A DNA stretch of 48,581 bases from Bacillota bacterium (GTDB lineage Bacteria > Bacillota > Clostridia > Saccharofermentanales > DTU023): positions 1 to 48,581 of the forward strand of contig JAFAAL010000028.1 of NCBI GenBank assembly GCA_023426575.1. The letters are read 5' to 3'. The notes below the pieces were generated by a model that worked only from the letters and a program-made list of their open reading frames with translations, was not told the DNA's origin and ran no database searches. Positions 24,363 through 32,233 of the stretch are shown in pieces. Position 1 is the stretch's first letter, and the number at the start of each line of letters is the position of its first letter. The translations under genes were made by a program, and so were the position numbers.

Positions 24363-25772
24363 CTACGCCTTGTCAATCGCTCGCATCTTCTCGAGGTGGA
24401 TGCGCTCCGCCTTCCTCTTCCAGCCGCCTCGGATGTAGATGGGCGCGACGATGGCAACACCGATGAGCCAGCCGAGAGGCCAGGCAAAGAAGATATTGTC
24501 ACGGCCGGCAAAGTGGGCCAAGAGGTAGGCCAGAGGAACGCGGCCGAGGACGAGCGAAAGCAGGGTGATCAGCATGGGGACCACAGAGGAGCCCGCCCCG
24601 CGGAGGGCGCAGTTGAGGATGAAGAGGATGCCGAGGAACCAGAGGAAGGGCACGATTCTGTAGATATAGGCCATGCCCGCGTTGATGACACCCGCATCAT
24701 ATTCGTCGAGGAAGAGATTCAAGAGGTGCGGACCCAAGAGGACGACGACAGCCGAGAGAATGACGCCCGTCACTAGATTGATATAGATGGCCTGTCGCAC
24801 GCCATGCTTGACGCGATCGAGCTTCCCGGCTCCGACGTTTTGTCCGACATAGGCCGTGATGGCCGAGGCATAAGATGTCAGCGGCAAGAAGGCAATGCCG
24901 TCAATTTTAATCGCTGCATTATAACCTGCGACAAAGTCGGTCCCGTAGCTGTTGACGAGGCGCATGACGGCCATCATGCCGAGTGAGAAGAGAATATTTT
25001 GGACACCTGCGGGAATGCCTAGGCGAAAGACATCCTTAATGATCTCAAAATCGTAGTTCTTATTGAAAACGCGGACCCGAACCCCGCTCGCACTTCTATT
25101 GATATGCCAGATCCCAAAGACAAAGGCTGAGGTGTTGGCAATCACTGTGGCAATCGCCGCTCCCTCGACACCCATATCCATATAGCCGACGAAGAGAATG
25201 TCGAGGACGATATTGATGACGACGGCAATGGCCAGGTAGATGAGGTTTGAGACCGTATCGCCGAGCCCCTGTAAAATCGCATTGTTGATATTGTAGCCAA
25301 AGAGGGCAAAGAAGCCGATGAAGATAATCCGAAGATAGTCTCGGGCCAGGCCGATGATGTCCGAAGGCACGCCGATCAGGGCCATAAAATCATCGATGAA
25401 GAAGACCGAGGCCGTCGTCAGGAGCAGTGTGATCACAATATAGGTCTTATAGATTGACTCGACGGCAATCTGGACGCGATCGACATTCTTCGCCCCGAAA
25501 AATTGGGCGATGACGACGGTGCCCCCGATGGAGAGGCCGGCAAAGAGGGAGATAAAGAGGAAGACGAGGGTGCCCGTCGCTCCGACGGCGCCCAGGGCCT
25601 CCTTGCCGATATAGCGGCCGACGACCACTGTGTCGACGATATTGTATGTCTGCTGAAGAAAATTCCCAATCAGGAGAGGCACGGCAAAGCGCAAGATCAG
25701 GAGGAGCGGACTGCCCTCCGTCATGTCAATGCTGCCGCGCGATAAGAATTTCAAGCCTTTTTCTTTTGCCAT
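24363..25772 (-). CDS. MATE family efflux transporter
   Basis: 469 aa from ATG 25772 (MAKEKGLKFLSRGSIDMTEG); TTG 25787 or GTG 25781 are alternatives, and none has a strong ribosome site. About 12 membrane helices in two similar halves. The family opening GSPLLLILRFAVPLLIGNFLQQTYNIVDTVVVGRYIG is clear, and GAVGATG follows. MATE pumps export cationic drugs or metabolites in exchange for Na+ or H+; this branch (VmrA/DinF-like) has many members of unknown substrate. Single gene with its own terminator. The stretch upstream (25790-25895) contains two small hairpins of unknown function. Confidence 0.92.
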   Translation of the reverse strand: MAKEKGLKFLSRGSIDMTEGSPLLLILRFAVPLLIGNFLQQTYNIVDTVVVGRYIGKEALGAVGATGTLVFLFISLFAGLSIGGTVVIAQFFGAKNVDRVQIAVESIYKTYIVITLLLTTASVFFIDDFMALIGVPSDIIGLARDYLRIIFIGFFALFGYNINNAILQGLGDTVSNLIYLAIAVVINIVLDILFVGYMDMGVEGAAIATVIANTSAFVFGIWHINRSASGVRVRVFNKNYDFEIIKDVFRLGIPAGVQNILFSLGMMAVMRLVNSYGTDFVAGYNAAIKIDGIAFLPLTSYASAITAYVGQNVGAGKLDRVKHGVRQAIYINLVTGVILSAVVVLLGPHLLNLFLDEYDAGVINAGMAYIYRIVPFLWFLGILFILNCALRGAGSSVVPMLITLLSLVLGRVPLAYLLAHFAGRDNIFFAWPLGWLIGVAIVAPIYIRGGWKRKAERIHLEKMRAIDKA

Positions 25773-25789
25773 ATGCTTCACTTTCAAAT

Positions 25790-25896
25790 ATTCTTTAACG
25801 ATTTCATCTGACGCTCATCATCGTCTACAGTCTATCACCATCACAAGAGGGGTCGCAGCGACTCCCTCAGAGAGGTGTCCCCTGACACTTGGACAT
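25790..25896 (-). other. Structured leader upstream of MATE gene, function unknown
   Basis: On the minus strand GTGTC/GACAC with a short loop (about 25880-25894), then GAGGG/CCCTC extended by TCG/CGA (about 25848-25870), lie between the preceding terminator and the MATE start. They do not match the guanidine or yjdF riboswitch patterns I could recall. They could be a regulatory leader or a remnant of a palindromic repeat. Confidence 0.3.
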
Positions 25897-25933
25897 AGAA
25901 AAACAGTTCCGCTATAGGCCCGACGGAACTGTT
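25897..25933 (-). terminator. Terminator downstream of zinc-ribbon gene
   Basis: AACAGTTCCG (25902-25911) pairs perfectly with CGGAACTGTT (25924-25933), 10 bp, 12-nt loop, followed on the minus strand by TTTTTC. It lies about 140 nt past the stop at 26076. Confidence 0.85.
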
Positions 25934-25934
25934 A

Positions 25935-26067
25935 TTCATTGGAGGAGAAAAGTATGAAAGTTGCAGAAAGATTTAGCACTCCTGTACTTCCAGATCATCA
26001 TAGACCAGCGATGAGTCCAATTATCGAAGATATTGTTACGAAATTTGGAACACCGCCCTCCAATGAA
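25935..26067. repeat. 11-bp inverted repeat enclosing a 133-bp A+T-rich patch
   Basis: TTCATTGGAGG at 25935-25945 is exactly repeated inverted at 26057-26067. The enclosed patch differs in composition from the flanking genes and lies between the zinc-ribbon gene and its terminator. It could be a miniature insertion, or chance. Confidence 0.45.
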
Positions 26068-26127
26068 GAATGCTCTTATTTCTTTTCAGTCGCCACAGGC
26101 TCGACGATTGTGCTATCGCCAAACTGA
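25954..26127 (+). CDS. Small ORF of unknown function inside the inverted repeat
   Basis: 57 codons from ATG 25954 (MKVAERFSTPVLPDHHRP), with a perfect GGAGGAG ribosome site 5 nt upstream. The first roughly 37 residues lie between the inverted repeats. The last part runs antisense over the C-terminus of the zinc-ribbon gene, so the natural end is doubtful. No family recognised. It may be a truncated gene start carried in by an insertion, or a real small protein. Confidence 0.35.
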   Translation: MKVAERFSTPVLPDHHRPAMSPIIEDIVTKFGTPPSNEECSYFFSVATGSTIVLSPN

Positions 26128-26783
26128 TAGGTCTTGTCCTTGGTGATCAAGGTCAGGCTGACCTTGTCTTCCAGCGCCGAATCTCGCGCCTCGCGGAAGG
26201 CCTCATAATAGCGCTCCGCATCAGCCTCACCAGAGATCTCATGGAGGAGCAAGATGCCTCCGTCATTCTTCATTCCCGAAATGACAAAGTCCTTGCCGAG
26301 AACTGCCTCTTCTTGGCTGCCGCCAATTTCTTTGACAGCCGTGGCAAATCTTGCCGCCATCAGATCGCGCTGTCGATCGCGCTTCACTGTCAGCGGTACA
26401 ATCACCGCGAGGAAAATCAGACAGACCAAGGCAACGGCAGCGCCTGCTATCATCATGATCTTGCGATCCGCCTTGACCTCAGGAATCTCACGCACTTTGA
26501 TTTCGTACTGCGGCTTCTTTTCCTGTGTCGTCGCCGTGGCCCGCGGCGGGGGCGTAAAGTGAACGGGTGTCGCCGTTGCGCGCTTAGGCTCTAAACTTGG
26601 TCCCGTATAGGGCTCCATCTCCTTATTTTCAAAGGTGTAAGCGTCGGGATTCTCAGCAATGGCAAAAGCCTCAGTATTAGAAAAGACCGCATCGCAGTAG
26701 ATGCAATGTCCCTTCTCCATCTCTGGATCAAGCCAGAGCAGTGAGCCACAATTGTAGCAACGTCCTTCTTTTAACTGTGCCAT
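26076..26783 (-). CDS. Zinc-ribbon single-pass membrane protein, uncharacterised
   Basis: 235 aa from ATG 26783 (MAQLKEGRCYNCG) with AAAGGGAAG upstream; a longer frame adds 11 residues. An N-terminal four-Cys zinc ribbon (Cys9, Cys12, Cys27, Cys30) is followed by a Pro/Thr/Ala-rich linker (about 60-92), one membrane helix (about 109-134, IMMIAGAAVALVCLIFLAVIV), and an outside domain of about 100 residues. No enzymatic motif. The zinc ribbon in the cytoplasm joined to an extracytoplasmic domain suggests an envelope or sensing role; unproven. Confidence 0.8.
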   Translation of the reverse strand: MAQLKEGRCYNCGSLLWLDPEMEKGHCIYCDAVFSNTEAFAIAENPDAYTFENKEMEPYTGPSLEPKRATATPVHFTPPPRATATTQEKKPQYEIKVREIPEVKADRKIMMIAGAAVALVCLIFLAVIVPLTVKRDRQRDLMAARFATAVKEIGGSQEEAVLGKDFVISGMKNDGGILLLHEISGEADAERYYEAFREARDSALEDKVSLTLITKDKTYQFGDSTIVEPVATEKK

Positions 26784-26899
26784 ATCTTCCCTTTCATCAG
26801 ATCGAAAATACTTCAAATCTTCTTGGATAAAGCTATGCTATTATAGTGTCTATTGACCCCAGATGCAAACGGGGCAAGGTCTAAGGAGGAGCGCTTGTC

Positions 26900-27472
26900 G
26901 TGCACGATACCGAGCGGAAGAAGCGAGATATTCAGGCCATGGAAACTCTCTTAACAGTCGCCAGAGAGGCGGCAGCAAGAGGTGAGATCCCCATTGCCGC
27001 GAGCCTTGTCCTCAATGACGAGCTGATCGCCAGCGCCGCCAACTGTCGGGAGTCCAGACAAGATCCGACGGGGCACGCCGAGATTCTCTGTCTGCGCAAA
27101 GCGGCGGAGCTGCTCAAGACACGCTTCTTCCCAGAGGCTACTTTATATGTCACAATCGAACCTTGTCTGATGTGTCTTGGCGCGATTGTCCAAGCAAGGG
27201 TCGGACGCGTCGTCTACGGGGCCTCGGAGCCTAAGTTTGGAGCGATGCATCTCTTTGAGATGGATCAGCTCCCCGTCAATCACCACCCAGAAATTATTGG
27301 CGGAATATGTGCCGATGAAGCCGCAATGCTTATGCGGGAGTTTTTCCAGAAGAGACGAATCTTGAACAGGCAAGTCGGCAGCCGCGCCCTACGTAGACAG
27401 CACTACGAAGAGGGCTTTTTGAAAATAGATCCCAGGGAGGATGATGGTTTTGTCACGAGAAATGGACATTGA
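26900..27472 (+). CDS. tadA: tRNA-specific adenosine deaminase TadA
   Basis: 190 aa. Makes inosine at position 34 of tRNA-Arg(ACG). Zinc and catalytic residues are intact: H59-A-E61 and P88-C89-L-M-C92; IPIAASLVLNDELI and QARVGRVVYGASEPKFGA are family features. GTG start at 26900 with AGGAGG upstream. The C-terminal tail past about 155 is longer than in E. coli TadA. The acyltransferase gene overlaps its end by about 30 nt. Confidence 0.93.
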   Translation: MHDTERKKRDIQAMETLLTVAREAAARGEIPIAASLVLNDELIASAANCRESRQDPTGHAEILCLRKAAELLKTRFFPEATLYVTIEPCLMCLGAIVQARVGRVVYGASEPKFGAMHLFEMDQLPVNHHPEIIGGICADEAAMLMREFFQKRRILNRQVGSRALRRQHYEEGFLKIDPREDDGFVTRNGH

Positions 27473-28208
27473 AAAGAGGCCCCTCTGGGCTCTGGCGGCC
27501 TTTCGCACAGCTTTAACTTGTAGCCGCCTCTTGGCTGGACTCGATTATCAGGGGCAGGAAAATCTTCCCCAGACGGGCGGCTTCGTCCTCGCTGCTAATC
27601 ACCAGTCTTATCTCGATGGCCTGTGGATTCTCGGCGGTCTCAGCGCTGAGCAATTTGAACGCTCGACCGCCCTCGCTGGGGCGGACCTCAGTGTCGACCA
27701 CGGCCTCATCGGCCGCCTGATCATGAAGATTGGACGCCCCATCTCGATTGAGCGCTATGGGAATCCCGTCCGCGGCCTCATCGCCGCCAAGCGCGCCCTC
27801 CAGTCCGATCAGATTGTCCTCGTCCATCCCGAGGGCACGAGAACCCATAACGGCTTCCTCGCTCCTCTCCTAAGTGGCACGGCCTACCTCGGGATCAAGG
27901 CGGGCGTCCCTATCATCCCCGTCTACCTCTCGGGAGCCTACGACTTTTTTCCTCGTCACGCCAAGCGGCCCCACCTGAAAATTCCGCGCACGGGCCGCAG
28001 GCCGAATCTCACCGTGCGCTATCTCGAGCCGATCTACGCCCTGAGTTCTGAGAATGCCAATGCCGTGAGCGCCAAGATCGCCGCTGCCCTCTACGCCGCA
28101 GAGACAGACTGGCTCGAATCTTCTGAAGGTTGGGCCGCAAGCCTAGCGGGAATCAGCGACGACTGGACGCGTGGCGAGCGCCCGAGCTTAGAATCCCTCG
28201 TGAAATAA
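27441..28208 (+). CDS. 1-acyl-sn-glycerol-3-phosphate acyltransferase (PlsC-like)
   Basis: 255 aa. Acyltransferase motifs: NH54QSYLD59 (H-x4-D) and V-HPEGTR (129-134), then GVPIIPVYLSG. Transfers an acyl chain to lysophosphatidate in phospholipid synthesis at the membrane. The start is uncertain: ATG 27441/27444 sit right against the GGGAGG site, and TTG 27450 or ATG 27462 give better spacing. It overlaps the tadA end, suggesting coupling. Confidence 0.88.
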   Translation: MMVLSREMDIEKRPLWALAAFRTALTCSRLLAGLDYQGQENLPQTGGFVLAANHQSYLDGLWILGGLSAEQFERSTALAGADLSVDHGLIGRLIMKIGRPISIERYGNPVRGLIAAKRALQSDQIVLVHPEGTRTHNGFLAPLLSGTAYLGIKAGVPIIPVYLSGAYDFFPRHAKRPHLKIPRTGRRPNLTVRYLEPIYALSSENANAVSAKIAAALYAAETDWLESSEGWAASLAGISDDWTRGERPSLESLVK

Positions 28209-28240
28209 ATAAGGGAGGCCTAGGCCTCCCATTATTATTT
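28205..28240. terminator. Bidirectional terminator
   Basis: Palindrome GGGAGGCC-TA-GGCCTCCC (28213-28230), with A+T-rich flanks on both sides (AAATAA left, ATTATTATTT right), between the convergent acyltransferase and surface-protein genes. Confidence 0.8.
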
Positions 28241-30709
28241 CCCTCTCTTTAATAGAAGCAATATCATGGCCGCCGCCAATGGCATCAGCGCATACAGTCC
28301 GATAGCTTCCTCTCCAGTCACGGGTATCACGACTTGCTTCGTCACGACGGGAGGAATCTTTAAGGACGGTTCGATGGACGTGGTCCCCACGGGAGGAATG
28401 GTCCCTACGGGTGGGGTGGTTCCCACGGGCGGGGTAGTCTCAACTGGAGGCGTCTCCACTGGAGTCGTCTCCACGGGCGGCGTGGTCTCCACTGGTGGCG
28501 TCTTGCTATTGCTGATGGTGAAGCCCTCCGTCATATCTCCAGTGATCTCTGTTTCATAACCTTCCACTTTGACTTCTTCGATCGTGTAGACGATTTCTTT
28601 TTCTTGCTTTTCATCGCTATACTTCTTTAATTTTGTGAAAGCCCCTTGCCAATTGTTCTCAGCCGAAAGCTCCAGGGTTTCTTCTGTCTTCGCGTCGTCT
28701 GCGAACAGCTGGACGGTGATTTTTTCAGGCAGCGTATCTCCCTCTGCAATCCCTGACCAGACTTTCTTCACAGGAATGTCAATGGCCGGGACGTTGGTCA
28801 AAGTGAGGCCCCCTGTCATATTGCCGCTTAATTCCCCGACAAAACCTTCGACATCTTCTTTGAGGTAATACTCATAGTTTCTGCCATCGGCACTCGCCTT
28901 GGGCAAGTTGCTAAAGGTGAGAGTCCAAGAGTTCTTAGCATCCATGGTCTCATAGCCAATGTAGACGTCCTCTTCTCCGTCCGTCTGTGCTTTTCGCCAG
29001 AGTTCAACGCGAATGCCATCAGGAAGTGGGTGTTTCTCCTTATCGACTACGTCCCATTTCTTGCTGACGGTCAATTCGATTTCTTCACTCTCTCCCATGA
29101 TGACGGTCCCGTTGGAACCGATGGCACCACCGTTGGTTGCAGAGAAGTTACCGCTGATGATCACTTTGCCGAGTCTCTGGGTCTCCTCGTTTCCAACTTC
29201 GTCCGTGTGCAAATTGAGCGAGTCTCGATGTGCTGTCAGTTGACCTTTTAACTTATTGAGGGGCAATTCCACCCCATTGTCGTCCTTCCAGTGATAGGGA
29301 ACGCCACCCAGCATTGAGTTCGCGATTGTATATTCTGGCTTGCCGTTGTGTGCGCCTAGACCATAGAGGACACAGAGAATATAGACATCTTTTGCCTTCT
29401 GAGAATTCGTATTGTTCGCGTAGATGGCGACGCCATTTTTCACATAAATTTTTGTTTTTGAGACAGGACAGCAGGCATAAGCTCCGCCAAAATACTGTGC
29501 TGTATTATTCGTAATGATCGCGTTATACAGTTCGAGAACTCCTTGAGTAAAATCGCTGTATTGTGCTGCTAAGCCATTGACGTAGATGGCACCTCCTCCA
29601 AAAAGAGTATTGCTCATACCATCTCCCGTGGTTTCATTATTGATAATCTTCCCTGCACGAATGATGGCTTTGGATTTGCGGCCCCCGAATCCTACTTGGA
29701 CGAAGATGCCCCCTCCCGTGGCTCCCGCAAAGTTCTTTTCAATCGTTCCTCCCTTCATCTCAAAGGTATCATTTCCATCACTCCATGAGTAAGAGCCAAC
29801 ACTCACAGCTCCCCCTACCTCTGCAGACTGGTTCTCAAAAAGATGGCCCTCTCCCTCTAAAGTGAAGGTGGAACCGCCATCGACACAGACAGCAGCACCT
29901 GCTCCGGCTCGAAGACTGTCTGAACCAGAAAGTCCGGAATCTATAAAATTGAAAGTAAGATTACGTTGTATTTTTCCAGCTGTCATTTGAAATGTCGCTC
30001 TATATAAGTAGATGGCACCGCCACGGTTGGCGGCATTGCCCTGGATGAGACCTCCTGACATCCGGAGCTGTCCGTAGACGTAGAGAGCGCCTCCATATCT
30101 CTCACCATAACGCAGTTTATTATTTTGCAGAATTGTTCCGTCTTGGATATTTAGCACAGCGTTTTTTTGAACATAGATGAGACTTTTCAGGGGACGTTTC
30201 TCAGGGTCGGAGATTTCCTGGCAGCCTCCATCGATGATAACATTTTTGAGTGTAGCCGTACCTTCAACCTGAAATAATTCGCCATCATAGCCCGGGGCCC
30301 TCTCAATTGTGGCCTGAGTTCCCTCCAGGCTTACTTCGCCGTCCAAAACTGCTCTGCCACTCACAAAAATTTTCTGAATAGATGGATTCTTGAGGGCTAA
30401 CTCTCTAGCTCTTGCAAACGTTTTGACAGCCTTATCTCGGCTACTGCCATCATTTTGGTCATCGCCATTAAGACCATTTAAATAGATGCTTTCTCCACTC
30501 CTGTCTTTCAGTACTGTATTCGATTCTTCTTCTAAACTCTTGCTTTCATACGAGAGATCTGCTACCCCCCCCACATTTTCTTCCTCTAAATTTGAAGTCT
30601 CCACTGACGTATCAGGGCTGAGTTCAGGATCTGAGACATCTTCAGCAAAGATCGCGAGTGGCCCAAACAAAATACAGATGAGAGCCACGACTACAGAAAA
30701 CCTTTTCAT
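28235..30709 (-). CDS. Cell-wall surface protein: beta-helix, two Cna-B domains, IPVTG anchor
   Basis: 824 aa from ATG 30709 (MKRFSVVVALICILFGPLAIFA signal peptide), with GGAGG upstream. Residues about 75-540 form parallel beta-helix repeats (many GGAIYL/GGAVSV/GGGIFV rungs) like polymorphic-outer-membrane or pectate-lyase-like adhesins. Two Cna-B domains follow (about 545-640, beginning ELTVSKKW; about 644-736, beginning IPVKKVW). A Pro-Thr-Val repeat stalk (about 737-780, PPVETT/PPVGTT units) leads to the sortase signal IPVTG (795-799), a hydrophobic helix and KRGK. Likely attached to peptidoglycan by sortase as an adhesin; ligand unknown. The IPVTG variant of LPXTG suggests sorting by a variant sortase. 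A TTGACA-17-ATATTG promoter lies at 30763-30791. Confidence 0.92.
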   Translation of the reverse strand: MKRFSVVVALICILFGPLAIFAEDVSDPELSPDTSVETSNLEEENVGGVADLSYESKSLEEESNTVLKDRSGESIYLNGLNGDDQNDGSSRDKAVKTFARARELALKNPSIQKIFVSGRAVLDGEVSLEGTQATIERAPGYDGELFQVEGTATLKNVIIDGGCQEISDPEKRPLKSLIYVQKNAVLNIQDGTILQNNKLRYGERYGGALYVYGQLRMSGGLIQGNAANRGGAIYLYRATFQMTAGKIQRNLTFNFIDSGLSGSDSLRAGAGAAVCVDGGSTFTLEGEGHLFENQSAEVGGAVSVGSYSWSDGNDTFEMKGGTIEKNFAGATGGGIFVQVGFGGRKSKAIIRAGKIINNETTGDGMSNTLFGGGAIYVNGLAAQYSDFTQGVLELYNAIITNNTAQYFGGAYACCPVSKTKIYVKNGVAIYANNTNSQKAKDVYILCVLYGLGAHNGKPEYTIANSMLGGVPYHWKDDNGVELPLNKLKGQLTAHRDSLNLHTDEVGNEETQRLGKVIISGNFSATNGGAIGSNGTVIMGESEEIELTVSKKWDVVDKEKHPLPDGIRVELWRKAQTDGEEDVYIGYETMDAKNSWTLTFSNLPKASADGRNYEYYLKEDVEGFVGELSGNMTGGLTLTNVPAIDIPVKKVWSGIAEGDTLPEKITVQLFADDAKTEETLELSAENNWQGAFTKLKKYSDEKQEKEIVYTIEEVKVEGYETEITGDMTEGFTISNSKTPPVETTPPVETTPVETPPVETTPPVGTTPPVGTIPPVGTTSIEPSLKIPPVVTKQVVIPVTGEEAIGLYALMPLAAAMILLLLKRGK
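28380..28510. repeat. Short-period coding repeat (PPVxTT stalk)
   Basis: Tandem 18-21-bp units encoding Pro-Pro-Val-(Glu/Gly)-Thr-Thr in the surface protein. Tracts of this kind expand and contract by slippage, altering stalk length. Confidence 0.85.
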
Positions 30710-30762
30710 ATGAATTCCTCCAAACGTCAAGCAGATAGATCTATCCAAATGACGTCTTCGAT

Positions 30763-30791
30763 CAATATTAAGGAAGTCATTTCCTTGTCAA
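30763..30791 (-). promoter_or_regulatory. Promoter of the surface-protein gene
   Basis: Consensus TTGACA (30786-30791), 17-nt spacer, ATATTG (30763-30768); TAATAT with a 15-nt spacer overlaps. About 55 nt before the ATG. Confidence 0.55.
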
Positions 30792-30873
30792 GCTCTTTTT
30801 ACTATATTTTTTTAGATTAGTCCATGACAGTTGTATTTCACTTTTCAAGATAGGGACGGGCTTGTAATCCGTT

Positions 30874-32154
30874 TCAAGACTGCCCTTCGAGAATTGATAG
30901 CTGTGAGGGCGGAATCTTGCAACGCAGATCATAGCCATCTTCTACATAGTCCAGACTCTCAATGCGTCCGTGTTCACGAATGATTTGCAATTTCTTTTCA
31001 GAACCATAGGGAAGATGCAGGTGAACAGGGAGAAGTCTCTGATCCGCCAAGTCGACAAGTGCCTGACGCAAGGCATCCAGTCCCTCAGCAGTTTTGACTG
31101 AAACCACGAGCTCTCTCATATAGTCGCTTTGCTGATAGAAATGGCGCTCAGACCTCGCCTCAGGATTCAGATCCAATTTATTGAGGACATGGAGCCGCGG
31201 CTTCAAATTCGCTCCGAGCTTCAAGAGCTGCTCCTCGACCACGGCGAGCTGAGCCTCGCGATCTGGGTCGGAGATGTCCGTCACCTGCATGATGATGTCC
31301 GCCTCCTTGATCTCGTCAAGCGTCGCGGTAAAAGCCTCAGCCAAGCGCGGTGGCAACTCTCTGACGAATCCCACAGTATCCATGAGGACAATCTCGTGTC
31401 CGTCGATATCGAGCTTTCTGACCAGCGGGTCGAGGGAGGCGAAGAGGCGGTCACAGGCATAGAGCTCTGCACCACAGAGAGCATTGATCAGGGAAGACTT
31501 GCCCGCATTGGTGTAGCCGACGACGGCCACTGTCATAATTTCATTCTTCTGACGACGGCGACGGACATTGTCTCGCTGCACGGCGATATCTTTTAATTGT
31601 CGCTTCAGCTTATTGAGACGCCTCTGGATGTGGCGACGATCCGTCTCGAGCTGGGTCTCACCAGGGCCCCTCGTTCCGATACCACCACCAAGTCTGGAGA
31701 GCCACTCGACAGAGCCGCGCAGTCTCGCATTGAGATCCTCGAGCTGGGCAATTTCGACTTGTATTTTACCCGCTTTCGTCTTGGCTCTCGCGGCAAAGAT
31801 GTCGAGGATGAGCAGAGAGCGGTCGATGACCTTCATCTCAGTGAGCTTCTGAATAGCTGACATCTGGGAGCCCGAGAGTTCGCCATCGAGGACCAGACAG
31901 TCGGCGCCGAGGCGCTTAGCCTCTTCGCCGAGCTCGGCAAGTTTGCCCTTGCCGCCGTAATAAGCTGGGTCAATTTTTTCGCGCTGTTGAACGGCTTCCC
32001 CGAGAATTTCGAGGCCCGCCGAGTCTGCGAGGCGATTGAGTTCAGCTAGTGAGGCCTCGGCCCTCGCCGCTGCAGCAGCTCCCTGGCCCCATTGAAAACT
32101 GAGGAGAATTACTTTTTCGGCCTTTTGCTCGTCTAGTAAAAATTCGTGAAACAA
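30874..32154 (-). CDS. hflX: GTPase HflX
   Basis: 426 aa. The N-terminal HflX-specific domain (about 14-200) contains YYGGKGKLAEL and RGPGETQLETDRR. The GTPase domain starts at GYTNAGKSSLI (213-) with DTVGFV (G3) and NKLD (G4). HflX binds the 50S subunit, splits stalled or hibernating ribosomes and aids recovery after stress. The start is TTG 32154, with AAAGGG upstream; the first residues before KVILLSF are not conserved, so it could begin slightly later. An extended -10 promoter (TGCTATAAT) lies upstream. Confidence 0.94.
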   Translation of the reverse strand: MFHEFLLDEQKAEKVILLSFQWGQGAAAAARAEASLAELNRLADSAGLEILGEAVQQREKIDPAYYGGKGKLAELGEEAKRLGADCLVLDGELSGSQMSAIQKLTEMKVIDRSLLILDIFAARAKTKAGKIQVEIAQLEDLNARLRGSVEWLSRLGGGIGTRGPGETQLETDRRHIQRRLNKLKRQLKDIAVQRDNVRRRRQKNEIMTVAVVGYTNAGKSSLINALCGAELYACDRLFASLDPLVRKLDIDGHEIVLMDTVGFVRELPPRLAEAFTATLDEIKEADIIMQVTDISDPDREAQLAVVEEQLLKLGANLKPRLHVLNKLDLNPEARSERHFYQQSDYMRELVVSVKTAEGLDALRQALVDLADQRLLPVHLHLPYGSEKKLQIIREHGRIESLDYVEDGYDLRCKIPPSQLSILEGQS

Positions 32155-32192
32155 ATCTGCCCTTTCTCTCTTTAAATCTTTAGGATGCCCGT

Positions 32193-32201
32193 ATTATAGC
32201 A
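32193..32201 (-). promoter_or_regulatory. Extended -10 promoter of hflX
   Basis: TGCTATAAT on the minus strand, about 40 nt before the TTG start; the -35 region is poor, as usual for extended -10 promoters. Confidence 0.5.
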
Positions 32202-32233
32202 AAGAACGACTCTCCCTGTGTTAAACTGTCTCT

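Noticed and set aside
26125..26130. TGA ending the small plus-strand ORF at 25954 as another Sec codon.
   Set aside because: It is followed at once by TAG, has no SECIS-like hairpin in frame, and the region is antisense to a real gene.
28380..28510. Possible CRISPR-like or intergenic tandem repeat.
   Set aside because: The repeat is in frame and encodes the Pro-Thr stalk of the surface protein; there are no spacers.
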